Positions 44,691-56,445 of a DNA stretch of 64,000 nt are shown one piece after another (position 1 is the stretch's first letter; every line of letters starts with the position of its first letter). The stretch comes from Paralithodes platypus (taxonomy: Eukaryota; Arthropoda; Malacostraca; Decapoda; Lithodidae), in NCBI GenBank assembly GCA_032716605.1, contig CM064519.1:25568191-25632190 (forward strand), read 5' to 3'. The notes beneath the pieces are model-generated. The model did not search any database and was not told the DNA's origin. It saw only the letters and a list, made by a program, of their open reading frames with translations. The translations under genes were made by a program, and so were the position numbers.

Positions 44691-44884
44691 ACTTCTATCT
44701 ATCTATCTATCTATATGCTCAGGCCCAATCCTCACTTACTTTGTACTTTTGTAGATGTTTAGGTGACAATCACCACGGTCGATCTGGGGATCCGCCGCTA
44801 TTGAGCTCGTCCTGGATCTTTACGACTCTGAATCTTACGATTCTATACAGGACTGTCCAATGCCATTTGTATCGGCACTAGCTC

Positions 44885-45025
44885 AGAGAAGAGTGTTGAG
44901 AAGGGAGAAGGGGTGTTGGAGAGAGAGGAAGGTGTTGGAGTGGCTTTGTTATGTGTGTTTAGTCTGTATACGTCGTCAGGATGTCCCCTGACTGGGTGCA
45001 AGCATGTGAAACATGCTAGGACGTT
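44885..45025 (-). repeat. dispersed repeat (S3 body), copy 1
   Basis: GAAGGGGTGTTGGAGAGAGA, AGTCTGTATACGTCGTC and GGTGCAAGCATGTGAAACAT recur at 48970-49115, where a tRNA-like head is attached; here the head is absent. Confidence 0.7.
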
Positions 45026-45342
45026 TTGTTTTTTTGTTTTTTAATAGTAATAGTCAATAATAAATACATTCAGACAGATAAATATATAGACACATAGACA
45101 GATATGGAGACACAATAGTACAGACAGCCATACAGAAAGGCGGGTATACAGACAGAGACAGACAGACAGAGAAAGACAGGTAGGTTAGTTATCTTACTCT
45201 CAAATGAACATATCAATATTTGTTTCAAAGTAGATACTCGGATATTGAGGTTTATGGTTAGACAGCCAAGGTAGATGATATGGTAGAAGGCAGAGAGGGA
45301 GATGTGTTTAATGGCAGATTTGTATTTATTTGTTCATCTACA
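45026..45342. other. spacer
   Basis: CAGA-rich simple sequence up to 45180, then unremarkable DNA. No gene. Confidence 0.5.
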
Positions 45343-48182
45343 GTATATGTTATTAATGTACGGTATATGTTATTAATGTACGGTATATGTTATTAATGTA
45401 CGGTATATGTTATTAATGTACGGTATATGTTATTAATGTACGGTATATGTTATTAATGTACGGTATATGTTATTAATGTACAGTATATGTTATTAATGTA
45501 CGGTATATGTTATTAATGTACGGTATATGTTATTAATGTACGGTATATGTTATTAATGTACGGTATATGTTATTAATGTACGGTACATGTTATTAATGTA
45601 CGGTATATGTTATTAATGTACAGTATATGTTATAATGTACGGTATATGTTATTAATGTACAGTATATATTAATGTACGGTATATGTTATTAATGTACAGT
45701 ATATGTATAAGTACGGTATATGTTATTAATGTACAGTATATGTTATTAATGTACGGTATATGTTATTAATGTACAGTTATGTTATTAATGTACAGTATAT
45801 GTTATTAATGTACAGTATATGTTATTAATGTACGGTATATGTTATTAATGTACGGTATATGTTATTAATGTACAGTATATGTTATTAATGTACGGTATAT
45901 GTTATTAATGTACAGTATATGTTATTAATGTACGGTATATGTTATTATGTACAGTATATGTTATTAATGTACAGTATATGTTATTAATGTACGGTATATG
46001 TTATTAATGTACAGTATATGTTATTAATGTACAGTATATGTTATTAATGTACGGTATATGTTATTAATGTACAGTATATGTTATTAATGTACGGTATATG
46101 TTATTAATGTACAGTATATGTTATTAATGTACAGTATATGTTATTAATGTACAGTATATGTTATTAATGTACGGTATATGTTATTAATGTACAGTATATG
46201 TTATTAATGTACGGTATATGTTATTAATGTACAGTATATGTTATTAATGTACAGTATATGTTATTAATGTACAGTATATGTTATTAATGTACGGTATATG
46301 TTATTAATGTACGGTATATGTTATTAATGTACAGTATATGTTATTAATGTACGGTATATGTTATTAATGTACAGTATATGTTATTAATGTACGGTATATG
46401 TTATTAATGTACGGTATATGTTATTAATGTACGGTATATGTTATTAATGTACAGTATATGTTATTAATGTACGGTATATGTTATTAATGTACGGTATATG
46501 TTATTAATGTACAGTATATGTTATTAATGTACGGTATATGTTATTAATGTACAGTATGTTATTAATGTACGGTATATGTTATAATGTACAGTATATGTTA
46601 TTAATGTACAGTATATGTTTTAATGTACGGTATATGTTATTAATGTACAGTATATGTTATTAATGTACGGTATATGTTATTAATGTACAGTATATGTATT
46701 AATGTACGGTATATGTTATTAATGTACAGTATATATTAATGTACGGTATATTTATTAATTGCAGTATATGTTATTAATGTACAGTATATGTTATTAATGT
46801 ACGGTATATGTTATTAATGTACAGTATATGTTATTAATGTACGGTATATGTCTTAATGTACAGTATATGTTATTAATGTACGGTATGTTATTAATGTACG
46901 GTATATGTTATTAATGTACAGTATATGTTATTAATGTACGGTATATGTTATTAATGTACAGTATATGTTATTAATGTACGGTATATGTATTAATGTACGG
47001 TATATGTTATTAATGTACAGTATATGTTATTAATGTACGGTATATGTTATTAATGTACAGTATATGTTATTAATGTACGGTATATGTTATTAATGTACAG
47101 TATATGTTATTAATGTACGGTATATGTTTATTAATGTATAGTTATTAATGTACGGTATATGTTATTAATGTACAGTATATGTTATTAATGTACAGTATAT
47201 GTTATTAATGTACGGTATATGTATATTACGGTATATGTTATTATGTACAGTATATGTTATTAATGTACGGTATATGTTATAATGTACAGTATATGTTATT
47301 AATGTACGGTATATGTATTAATGTACAGTATATGTTATTATGTACGGTATATGTTATTAATGTACGGTATATGTTATTAATGTACGGTATATGTTATTAA
47401 TGTACGGTATATGTTATTATGTACGGTATATGTTATAATACGGTATATGTTTTAATGTACGGTATATGTTATTAATGTACGGTATATGTTATTAATGTAC
47501 GGTATATGTATTAATGTACGGTATATGTTATTATGTACGGTATATGTTATTAATGTACGGTATATGTTATTAATGTACGGTATATGTTATTAATGTACGG
47601 TATGTATTAATGTACGGTATATGTTATTAATGTACAGTATAGTATTAATGTACGGTATATGTTATTAATGTACGGTATATGTTATTAATGTACGGTATAT
47701 GTTATTAATGTACGGTATATGTTATTAATGTACGGTATATGTTATTAATGTACGGTATATGTATTATTAATGTACGGTATATGGTATTAATGTACGGTAT
47801 ATGTTATTAATGTACAGTATATGTTATTAATGTACGGTATATGTTATTAATGTACGTTATATGTTATTATGTACAGTATATGTTATTAATGTACGGTATA
47901 TGTTATTAATGTACGGTATATGTTATTAATGTACGTATAGTTATTAATGTACGGTATAGTTATTAATGTACAGTATATGTTATTAATGTACGGTATATGT
48001 TATTAATGTACGGTATATGTTATTAATGTACGGTATATGTTATTAATGTACAGTATATGTTATTAATGTACAGTATATGTTATTAATGTACGGTATATGT
48101 TATTAATGTACGGTATATGTTATTAATGTACGGTATATGTTATTAATGTACGGTATATGTTATTAATGTACGGTATATGTTA
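45343..48182. repeat. 20-bp satellite-like array, about 140 copies
   Basis: Unit GTACGGTATATGTTATTAAT, 2.84 kb long. One position varies between G and A (TACGG/TACAG) in most units. The first ~7 and the last ~40 units are mostly TACGG; the middle mixes the two, often alternating. Small deletions (TATGTTATAATG, TATATTAATG) cluster between about 46550 and 47960. No genes. Confidence 0.97.
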
Positions 48183-48340
48183 TTTTAGTTTCCTCCAAAG
48201 AACTCCATCAAACTTAAAAGAATACCCCCAGGACCCCCCTTCGAGATAAATTTGTAAATTTATCGGTAGAAAAATGTCCCGGCCGACGGCCAGGAAAAAC
48301 AAATCGACACATAAAAGGCACGTCTTCAAATCGCTAATTT
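48183..48340 (-). mobile_element. MITE family A, fragment (A9)
   Basis: TAGTTTCCTCCAAAGAACTC, CCCCCCTTCGAGATAAATTT, CCCGGCCGACGGCC and AATCGACACATAAAAGGCAC; both termini are missing. It directly follows the 20-bp array. Confidence 0.65.
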
Positions 48341-48345
48341 GAGAG

Positions 48346-48413
<68 letters not shown>
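48341..48413. repeat. (GA)n microsatellite
   Basis: GA repeat of about 70 bp. Confidence 0.95.
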
Positions 48414-48415
<2 letters not shown>

Positions 48416-48959
48416 GAGGTGTTATTCACTGAGTGAAAAATTATACAAGCATTTTCAGCAAGAGTTGTTGTTGTTGTTGTTGTTCCCCAGGCTGTCTGGC
48501 CGAACAGCACCAAGGTCTCGAGCAAGGCCAAGGCCATAAATGAGCGCCCCCACAAAATCCTCCCTGCTTACCACTAACAAAGCCTGGGTGACCGAAGCCA
48601 CTCCAAGGCAGGGAGCTGAGGAGGGTGCGGAAACGCCTGGGAAACCAAAGCCCCACCCAAGGCCCTGTGCCCCTCAGCAATTATGAAGGGAAAGTTGAGG
48701 GGCAAGGGAAAAATGTGATGCTTTGGCTCCCAATCTGCCAACTTCTAGGTTGGCAGTAGGGAGGTCAATCCACGGAAAAGACGCCGCCACTTGAGATCTA
48801 GAAGATATATAAGTAAAAGGAACAGTCAGAGTAAGCTATGGGTATGGCAGAGATCGCTCAGTTCTCACTCGGATAGACCAGCCCACCATCAGCAAGAGTT
48901 GTCAGGTTAGGTGAAGGTATTGAGGGATAAGCCTTTACAACGTCACCTCGTATCTACTT
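48414..48959. other. spacer, moderately GC-rich
   Basis: No recognised gene. A (GTT)n at 48466-48484 is followed by purine-rich sequence that gives short open frames without domain signatures. Confidence 0.5.
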
Positions 48960-49215
48960 TCTACTTTCCTTTTTTTCTGAAGAGTGTAGAAAGTGGAGAA
49001 GGGGTGTTGGAGAGAGAGGAAGCTGTTGGAAGGGCTTTGTTATGTATATTTTTAGTCTGTATACGTCGTCGACGTGTCCCCCGACTGGGTGCAAACATGT
49101 GAAACATGCTAGGACGTACTACCACACCCACTAAATGTCCGCCTTGGCTGGGGTTGAACCCAGGTCAAGCAGATGCACACGTGATCGTGCTCTCTACTAG
49201 ACCGCCGTGGCTGTG
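48960..49215 (-). repeat. tRNA-headed SINE S3
   Basis: In reverse complement, 49215-49135 reads GCCACGGCGGTCTAGTAGAG and GGGTTCAACCCC, A- and B-box-like. The body matches 44885-45025. Confidence 0.6.
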
Positions 49216-49231
49216 TCGATCACCATACTCC

Positions 49232-49426
49232 TTAACCCTTTCAGTATAATGACACTTTTCTATCATTATTTATCATCATAGATTTTTTGTTTTTCTTAAA
49301 GTTTGGAATAAAGGTTATCTGATTATTGTGTTTTTTTAATTCTAAGATACAATCTAAGCTCAGTTAAATTGTCTAATGTTAACCAAAATACTATTGAAAA
49401 TACGTCATCGTACAGAAAAGGTTATT
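49232..49426. mobile_element. piggyBac-like MITE family C, decayed copy C4
   Basis: TTAACCCTTTCAGTATAATG at the left and TACGTCATCGTACAGAAAAG GTTATT at the right resemble the C termini; interior diverged. Confidence 0.5.
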
Positions 49427-49450
49427 ACACCTAGAATAATCCTTGCGGCA

Positions 49451-49810
49451 TTAAAGGGATTGTTTTTAAATTTATTCTGAACCCCCTTCTCCCTCATGTT
49501 TAGCGGCATTAGTTTTGAAACTGTAAGACGTTCGCTCCATTAGTTTGGTGATTTTAAGACCTTTCACCCCATTTTGGGGGGTCAAAATTAAGACCCTTCG
49601 TGCTATTTAGGTGTCAATTGTTTCCTGGTGAGCGATAGCGAATCTGTAATTTAGGTGGAAGCAGCCCTTGGCAGGTTAATTTTTGTACCGAATAATGTAC
49701 ACATTTATCTGGAAAGGGAGTCTTGGGGATGTTTCATTGAGCTTGATAGAGGTCAGGGGAGAACACTAAAACAACTAAATAAATAAATAAATAAATACAT
49801 AAATAAACCT
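49451..49810 (+). mobile_element. MITE family A, copy A10 (decayed)
   Basis: CCCCCTTCTCCCTCATGTTT, three GATTTTAAGACC-type iterations, GGTGTCAATTGTTTCCTGG, GAGCGATAGCGAATC, GCTTGATAGAGGTCAGGG, then an AAAT-repeat tail. Confidence 0.65.
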
Positions 49811-50465
49811 CAACTTTCGATTTGCGGATGCTATTGAAATAATTAATCTTCAAACTTAGGACCAAATAACTGAAGTGAATGGTGTACAGTTCCCTGCACA
49901 AGGTCCGTTCCTCTCTGAGATAATATTTATGAAAGTATATATATAGTATTATTAAATTAGGAGAGTTATTTGCTATACAGTAGGTAATTCACCTTCGTAT
50001 ATAACTGTTAAATATGATACTGCACTCTAGATTGGTGAAATGATTTAGGTGCTTATGTTCTGGGTGTGGTGTCCCGAGTTCGAATCCCGGGAGGACCATA
50101 TGCTTTCACTAGTTTATTCAAGTACATTGGGGTTTGTAATTGATGATTAATGTTAAGAACGTGGTATTACTTATACTAATGTTATATCCATGAATATAAT
50201 CTGAGAGAGGAACGGAACGTGTGTAGGGAAGTGTACGCGACAATACTTTAATAGGCGCCTGTACATCGTGGGATAGGAAGGGGATAAAAGTATGTGTGCT
50301 ATAAGACGGGTAGAGGGGAACCGGTTATGTTGATAGAGGGTCCGGTATAATGGCATGGTTGGGCCCCGGCTATCTAAACGTCCAAACAGTTACACACACG
50401 GACTGACAGACAGATGGTGCAAGCAGATGTGTGTGTGTGTGTGTGTATGTGAGTTATGGGTGTGT

Positions 50466-50466
<1 letters not shown>
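49811..50466. other. spacer with a tRNA-like remnant
   Basis: No gene. 50045-50108 ends in CCCGAGTTCGAATCCCGGG, a good B-box/T-arm without a matching D-arm, so a SINE or tRNA relic. (GT)n at 50428-50447. Confidence 0.5.
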
Positions 50467-50505
<39 letters not shown>

Positions 50506-51039
50506 CTATATTCCAACTTACTTCCTCTCGGGCATAGGCTGAGAGCCTTAACATTCACCGCTTTACAATGAACAGTGAAGCCCGTGAGGTCTTGTTCCAG
50601 TCTAGGGAGTGAGACATGTGAAGCATGTAGAGTACAACGAGCACCTGCCATCTTGCCTTCACATGAGGCATGGTGCTCACTCATGGCCCGAAACGACCCC
50701 ATCTCTGAAGCCACCTCGTTCCCGTGCTTCACTGTCTCGATCCCTACACTCGGACTCTCACACTTACACACACACAACGCCACCTGTTGAGCAGATAACT
50801 CACCAGGCATTGCACCCCTATAGCATATTTTGAATATGGGAATATTCATACAGTGCTATTTAATCAGGGAACAATGAGGGTATTTTATTGACGTTTCGGT
50901 GGGCTTGTGGTAATGCACTGATACTAGGTACAGCACAAATTCCATCCCAATAATATCTTCCCATTGATACATCGGGATTTGAACCCGGGACCTTTGGATT
51001 ACCAGGCCAGTGGCAAGACCACTCCACCACACCTCCCCC
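50467..51039 (-). repeat. tRNA-derived SINE S1, full-length copy
   Basis: Poly-T at 50467-50505 is the A-tail in reverse. The head at the right end reads in reverse complement GTGTGGTGGAGTGGTCTTGC, CTGGTAATCC, CCCGGGTTCAAATCCCGA: A and B boxes and a Thr(GGT)-like anticodon segment (inferred). Body includes GATGGAATTTGTGCTGTACC. Matches 52259-52818 over its whole length in opposite orientation. Confidence 0.85.
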
Positions 51040-51194
51040 GATTGCGTGTGTGTCTGTGTGTGAGTGTGTGTTTGAGGTGTGAGGTGTGTTAGTGTGAGGT
51101 GTGTGTGTGTGTGAGGTGTTATTCACTTCACTTGCTTGTTCGTCAAGGGGAATCCACGCAATGCGAGCTAAGCTCATTATTATCGCGCCTCCTT

Positions 51195-51586
51195 AACTGG
51201 GAATGTATTGCGTGAAATGCATGTTAAGTATTTATGTATCGTTGGAATGGCTGTGGATGTGTGTGTAGTCTGTATTTAAGCCAATTGGCGACATCTGGAA
51301 ACGAAGGCTTAGGGTTAATCTGTACGGTACCATTCTCACTACGGTACCAGTCTCACCCGAAGGCTTTGGTTGACCAGTAGCTTAGGTTGACCAGTACGAT
51401 ACCCATCTCACCTTGTAACCGATCACCAATCCCAGATGGGACGTCACAACTTCGTCCACTTATACCAGGTTCCTATTTATACTGCTAGGTGAACAGAGGC
51501 TACACCGTTAGGAGACTTGCCCAAATGTCTCTTCCCCGCCCGGGTCTCGAACCCGGGACCTTCTGGTTGTGAGCCAGACGCGCTAT

Positions 51587-51590
<4 letters not shown>
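51195..51590 (-). repeat. tRNA-derived SINE S2, copy 2
   Basis: In reverse complement: GCGCGTCTGGCTCACAACCA, GGGTTCGAGACCCGGGCGGG head (loop CTCACAA, Val-like), then the body of 24646-25030 and the same ACACATCCACAGCCATTC end. Confidence 0.8.
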
Positions 51591-51623
<33 letters not shown>

Positions 51624-51924
51624 CTATATTCCAACTTACTTCCTCTCGGGCATAGGCTGAGAGCCTTAACATTCACCGCTTTACAATGAACAGTGAAGCC
51701 CGTGAGGTCTTGTTCCAGTCTAGGGAGTGAGACATGTGAAGCACGTAGAGCACAACGAGCACCTGCCATCTTGCCTTCACATGAGGCACGGTGCTCACTC
51801 ATGACCCGAAACGACCCCATCTCTGAAGCCATCTCGTTCCCGTGCTTCACTGTCTCACCCACTACACTCGGACTCTCACACTTACACACACACAACGCCA
51901 CCTGTTGAGCAGATAACTCACGCC
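51591..51924 (-). repeat. SINE S1, 5'-truncated copy
   Basis: Poly-T (A-tail reversed) at 51591-51623, then the S1 tail and half of the body, ending at CAGATAACTCACG. The head is missing, as in an incomplete reverse transcript. It abuts the S2 head. Confidence 0.8.
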
Positions 51925-52106
51925 AAGGGTGTGTGTGTGTGTGTGTGTGTGTGCGCTTAGGAATTGCAGTGCTTGCTAAATATGTTTGGTACTATGTGTG
52001 AGGAATGAAAGCTGAAGGTCAATATTGTAAAGACTAAGGTTATGTTCTTTGAGAGTAATGCAGTAACAGAGAGTGAAGTAAGGTCAAGTAATGGAACATA
52101 TCAAAT

Positions 52107-52990
52107 AAGTAAGGGGAGATGGGTCGTTTTTCTGGTCCCCCTTCGTCCTCATGTTTAGCCCTATTAGTTTTGAGATTAGAAGACGTTCGGCTCATTAGTT
52201 TGACGATTTTAACAACTGTCACCCCATTTCGTTGTCAAATTTAAGACCTTTCGTGCCATAGGGGAGGTGTGGTGGAGTGGTCTTGCCACTGGCCTGGTAA
52301 TCCAAAGGTCCCGGGTTCAAATCCCGATGTATCAATGGGAAGATATTATTGGGATGGAATTTGTGCTGTACCTAGTATCAGTGCATTACCACAAGCCCAC
52401 CGAAACGTCAATAAAATACCCTCATTGTTCCCTGATTAAATAGCACTGTATGAATATTCCCATATTCAAAATATGCTATAGGGGTGAAATGCCTGGTGAG
52501 TTATCTGCTCAACAGGTGGCGTTGTGTGTGTGTAAGTGTGAGAGTCTGAGTGTAGGGGGTGAGGCAGTGAAGCACGGGAACGAGGTGGCTTCAGAGATGG
52601 GGTCGTTTCGGGCCATGAGTGAGCACCGTGCCTCATGTGAAGGCAAGATGGCAGGTGCTCGTTGTACTCTACGTGCTTCACATGTCTCACTCCCTAGACT
52701 GGAACAAGACCTCACGGGCTGCACTGTTCATTGTAAAGCGGTGAATGTTAAGGCTCTCAGCCTATGCCCGAGAGGAAGTAAGTTGGAATATAGAAAAAAA
52801 AGAAAAAAACAAAAAAAATTAGGAGTCGATTTTTTTCCTGGCGAACGATAGTGAGCCTGTAGAGGCCGGGAAATTTGTCTACCGAAAAATTTACAAATTA
52901 CTCTAGAAGGGGGAACTAATGGATGCATAATTTAAGTTTGATGGAGGTCTAGGGAAGAAACTAAATAAATGATGAAGAAATATATATATG
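52107..52990 (+). mobile_element. MITE family A, copy A11, split by a SINE
   Basis: Left part 52107-52258 runs from AAGGGGAGATGGGTCGTTTT to CTTTCGTGCCAT; the right part resumes at 52819 with TTAGGAGTCGATTTTTTTCC, GGCGAACGATAGTGAGCC and TTTGATGGAGGTCTAGGG. The intact family reads GTGCCATTTAGGTGTCG across this point, so the SINE between is a later insertion. Confidence 0.8.
52259..52818 (+). repeat. tRNA-derived SINE S1, full-length, inside MITE A11
   Basis: Starts GGGGAGGTGTGGTGGAGTGG, has B box GGTTCAAATCC, the complete body, and ends GGAATATAGAAAAAAAAGAA with an A-rich tail. Nearly identical to the inverted copy at 50467-51039. Confidence 0.88.
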
Positions 52991-53029
52991 AGTAAATCAG
53001 CGAATATCAGAAGCCCCATAATCCATCTA

Positions 53030-53160
53030 GAAGCCGCAACCAATTCCTCAGGGACCCGCCTACAAGGATCTTTGGAAATAAGTGAGAGTGTTAGCATGAA
53101 CCTGATACACACTTTAGTATGTAATTATAGAGACTGGGCAATTCAGGACGTGTTCTATTA
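53030..53160. repeat. dispersed repeat G, copy 1
   Basis: Resembles 57865-57985: CCAATTCCTCAGGGACC, AAGTGAGAGTGTTAGCATGA, ATAGAGACTGGGCAATTC. Diverged. Confidence 0.5.
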
Positions 53161-53211
53161 ATTTGTAGTGTGTGTGTGTGTGTGATCGAGAGACAGAGAT
53201 AGAGAGGGAGT

Positions 53212-53371
53212 ACAAAGTACAAAGGAGTACAAAGGAAATCAAGCAACAATAGATCTAGTGACCCTTCTAGGTTGCTTGTCCTCCAAAACACTGAGGATCA
53301 AGTGTCCAAACAGTGGTTTAGAGTGGGTAAGGGAACATTGGAAAGGGAATTACTGCCCTGGAACTAATGTC
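53212..53371. repeat. dispersed repeat E, copy 2
   Basis: Reverse complement of 36372-36525 with few differences. Confidence 0.75.
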
Positions 53372-53437
53372 CGTGGCAGGATTAGGAAGTTAGTAGGGGA
53401 CAGATGGGTTAGTAACTGAGGGGGGGATAAAATAAAG

Positions 53438-56400
53438 TTATTCATTTACAAACGCAGTCAGTCGCGGGTTTGATGCGAGATATTTGTCTAGGCGGAGTTT
53501 AAATGAATCAACGGTGATGCAGTCTATAACGTTTCGGGGAAGCCCATTCCACAAGTTGACAACTCGATTGAAGAAGAAATTCTTAGATTCGTGTGAGTTA
53601 AAAGATTTACCAATAATTTTGCAACCGTTTCCCCGCGTGTAATTAGATTGGTCGATAGTGAAGTACTTACTACAGTTCATATTGTGATGCCTTTGATGAT
53701 TTTGAACACTTGAATTAAGTCACCTCTTAATCTGCGCTGGGTTAAAGGAAATAGATTTAATTCTCTAAGACGCTCTTCGTATGGTTTGTTCTTTAGGCTA
53801 GGTATCATTTTGGTAACTCTACGTTGAACTCGTTCTAGCTTGTTTATATCTTTTTGGTAATAAGGGCACCAGGATTGAACGCAGTATTCCAGAAGAGGGC
53901 GGACTAATGAATTGTAAAGGGTTAGGATAACTTCTTTGGATTTATGCTCAAATGACCTGCCTATAAAGCCAATTATTTTGTTTGCCTTCTTAACAACTTC
54001 TGAACATTGTTGACTCGGTTTTAGGTTACTCGATATTGTTACTCCCAGATCGGTTTCTCTGTTTACATTCTTAAGCTGAGTGCCATTCATCGAATAGTTT
54101 GCTTTCTCATTTAGGTATCCGATATGTAGTACTTTACATTTATCCGCATTGAAACTCATTTGCCAAATTTGGGCCCAACAAGACAATTTATCTAGATTGT
54201 GTTGCATATCGTCAACTTGTTCTTTTGAGAGTACACTATTTGCAATTTTTGTATCGTCAGCAAATTTTGAGATTGTACAGGTGAGACCCTCATCTATGTC
54301 GTTGATGTAAATTAGAAAGAGAATTGGTCCTAGTACCGATCCATGGGGTACCCCGCTACTTACATTGGTCCATTTAGATGCCTTACCGTTTATGACTACT
54401 CTTTGCTTTCTGTCGCTGAGCCAATTTTCTATCCATTTCAACACACCCCATTGTATTCCATGCGCTTTTAGTTTTAGCAGTAAACGTTTGTGGGGAACTT
54501 TGTCAAAGGCCTTTTGAAAATCAAGGTATATAATATCTACAGCTTTACTCTCATCGTAGAGGTTGAGGATATCGTGGAAGAAGTCTAAGAGGTTTGTTAA
54601 ACAAGAACGTTTTTTACGAAAGCCGTGTTGAGTATCTTTAAGTATGTTATTTTCCTCTAAGTGATTTACGAGTCTGTCTCGTATGACCGTTTCTAGCATT
54701 TTACATACAACTGAGGTTAAGCTAATTGGACGATAGTTACTGGGTAGGGATTTGCTGCCTTTTTTGAATATCGGTGTTATGTTGGCTAGCTTCCACTGAT
54801 CGGGCATAGTTCCAGACTGCAAGGATTTATTGAATAGTAATGTCAGTGGTTTGGAGAGCTCATCCTTAGCTTCCTTTAGAACTCTAGGCGAGATTGTATC
54901 AGGTCCAGGCATTTTATTTACCTTGAGTTTATCTAAACAATTCAATACTTCTCTCTCTGTAACGGTGATATTGCTTAGAACATCTGAATTATCAATCTGA
55001 ATCGGCGATGGTGTAGGGATATCACTGAGGTCTTCTGTTGTAAAAACTGATGCAAAGAAGGTATTGAGGGCATTACTCATTTGTACTTCGTCTTTGGTGT
55101 ATTCTCCATTTTCATCGACTAACGGTCCAACAGTTGAAGTAACTACTTTTTTCTTTCTGATATAACTATAGAATTCTTTCGGGTTTGTTTTACTTTGATT
55201 CGCAATATGTAACTCTAAGGTCTTTTTACTTTGCTTAATTAACTTTTTGGCTTTGCGTCGTAGCTCTACAAGTTTCAGCCGTTCTTTATCATTTTGTGAG
55301 GATTTTAATCTATCATTAGCAAATTTTTTAGCAAGCAGGCAGTTTGAAATATCTTTATTCCACCATTTGGGCTTATTATTATGGACTGGACGCCGTATTT
55401 TCGATGGTATGCAGTCTTGCACTGCTTTTAGGTAAGTGGCTTCGAATAACTTCCAAGATGTATTTATGTCGTTATTGTGAATTAAAAAGCTCCAGTCAGT
55501 TTCTTTAAACATAGCTCTAAGTTTATGGAAGTTTGCTTTCTTGAAATTAGGGACTTTTTCGATGCTACTATTTGGTTCGTTACTAGTAAAGTTTAAAGTG
55601 AAAGTTATCGTACAATGGTCGCTGTTACTGAATTCATCACCAACATTCAAATTCTCTATTAATTCTTCTTTTGTTGCAAGTACAATGTCAAGAACGTTAT
55701 TACCACGGGTTGGCGTTCGAACAAATTGATAAAGCGAACTCTCTTGCAAGTTCGTATACAATTCATGTCCGGAGTGTGAAGTAAGAGTATCGCCCCACTT
55801 GGTCACAGGTAAATTAAAGTCGCCAAAAATTACAGTATCTTGTGAGTTACTTACATCTGCAATTTGTTCGTAAATTTCTCGGTCAGTTTGCACTGATTGA
55901 GCTGGAGGTCTGTATATTAATGCAAGTATTATTTTTGTACCTTTATTATTCTTTATTAGCACAAAAGATGCATCAACGTTCACAATTTGAGGTTTTGACA
56001 AGAGGGTAGGGTTAAGACTTTCTTTGATATAAAGTAAAACGCCACCTCCATTTCGATTTATTCGGCTTTTCTCAAACATTACATAACCGGGAAGTGAATA
56101 CTCTGCTAAAAAGTCTCTATCTTCTGTATTGAGCCAAGATTCTGTTATGCCAATCACATCATAATTTTCTGTAAACACTAGCTCCTCTAAATCTGAAAAT
56201 TTATTGCGTATGCTACGAGCGTTTGCATAGAAAACCTTTAAATTTGTTATTTTAGAACTCACGGAACGCTCTTTAATAATATTTTTGGTTCTTGTCAGAT
56301 CTACATTTATGTTCATGGCTGTCCTCGGTCCTCGCTGTCTTCGGTCCTTATCGCTGGTGGTCCTCGGTTGCCTCTGTTTTTTTCTTGGCGTTGGATGATT

Positions 56401-56445
56401 TATGTCACTGCTGCTGCTTCTTCTCGGATGGCGTTTTTGATCCAT
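53438..56445 (-). pseudogene. CR1-type LINE ORF2: APE endonuclease and reverse transcriptase
   Basis: Frame 56445-53677 encodes 922 residues. Endonuclease: YANARS (Asn 75), GITESWL (Glu 102), IFGDFNLPVTKWG (Asp 209, Asn 211), NSDHCTITF (Asp 276, His 277). RT: KMPGPDTISPRVLKE, NYRPISLTSVVCKMLE, IIYLDFQKAFDKVPHKRLL (Asp 642), SSGVPHGSVLGPILF, SKFADDTKIA (FADD 728-731), then the C-terminal SLVRPLLEYCVQSWCPYY and LERVQRRVTKM. The usual PQG of motif B is PHG here (CAT codon, residue 701). The frame ends in KGITI-stop at 53677; the true tail (MNCSKYFTIDQSNYTRGNGC, NLWNGLPRNVIDC, LDKYLASNPRL) continues in the next frame at 53680-53438, so one base was lost there. The ATG at 56445 overlaps ORF1 by 41 bp. 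The 3' untranslated part is very short. Confidence 0.9.

Noticed and set aside
48434..48680. Possible host exon in GC-richer sequence
   Set aside because: The frames contain low-complexity Gln/Leu from a GTT repeat and have no recognisable motif or splice context.
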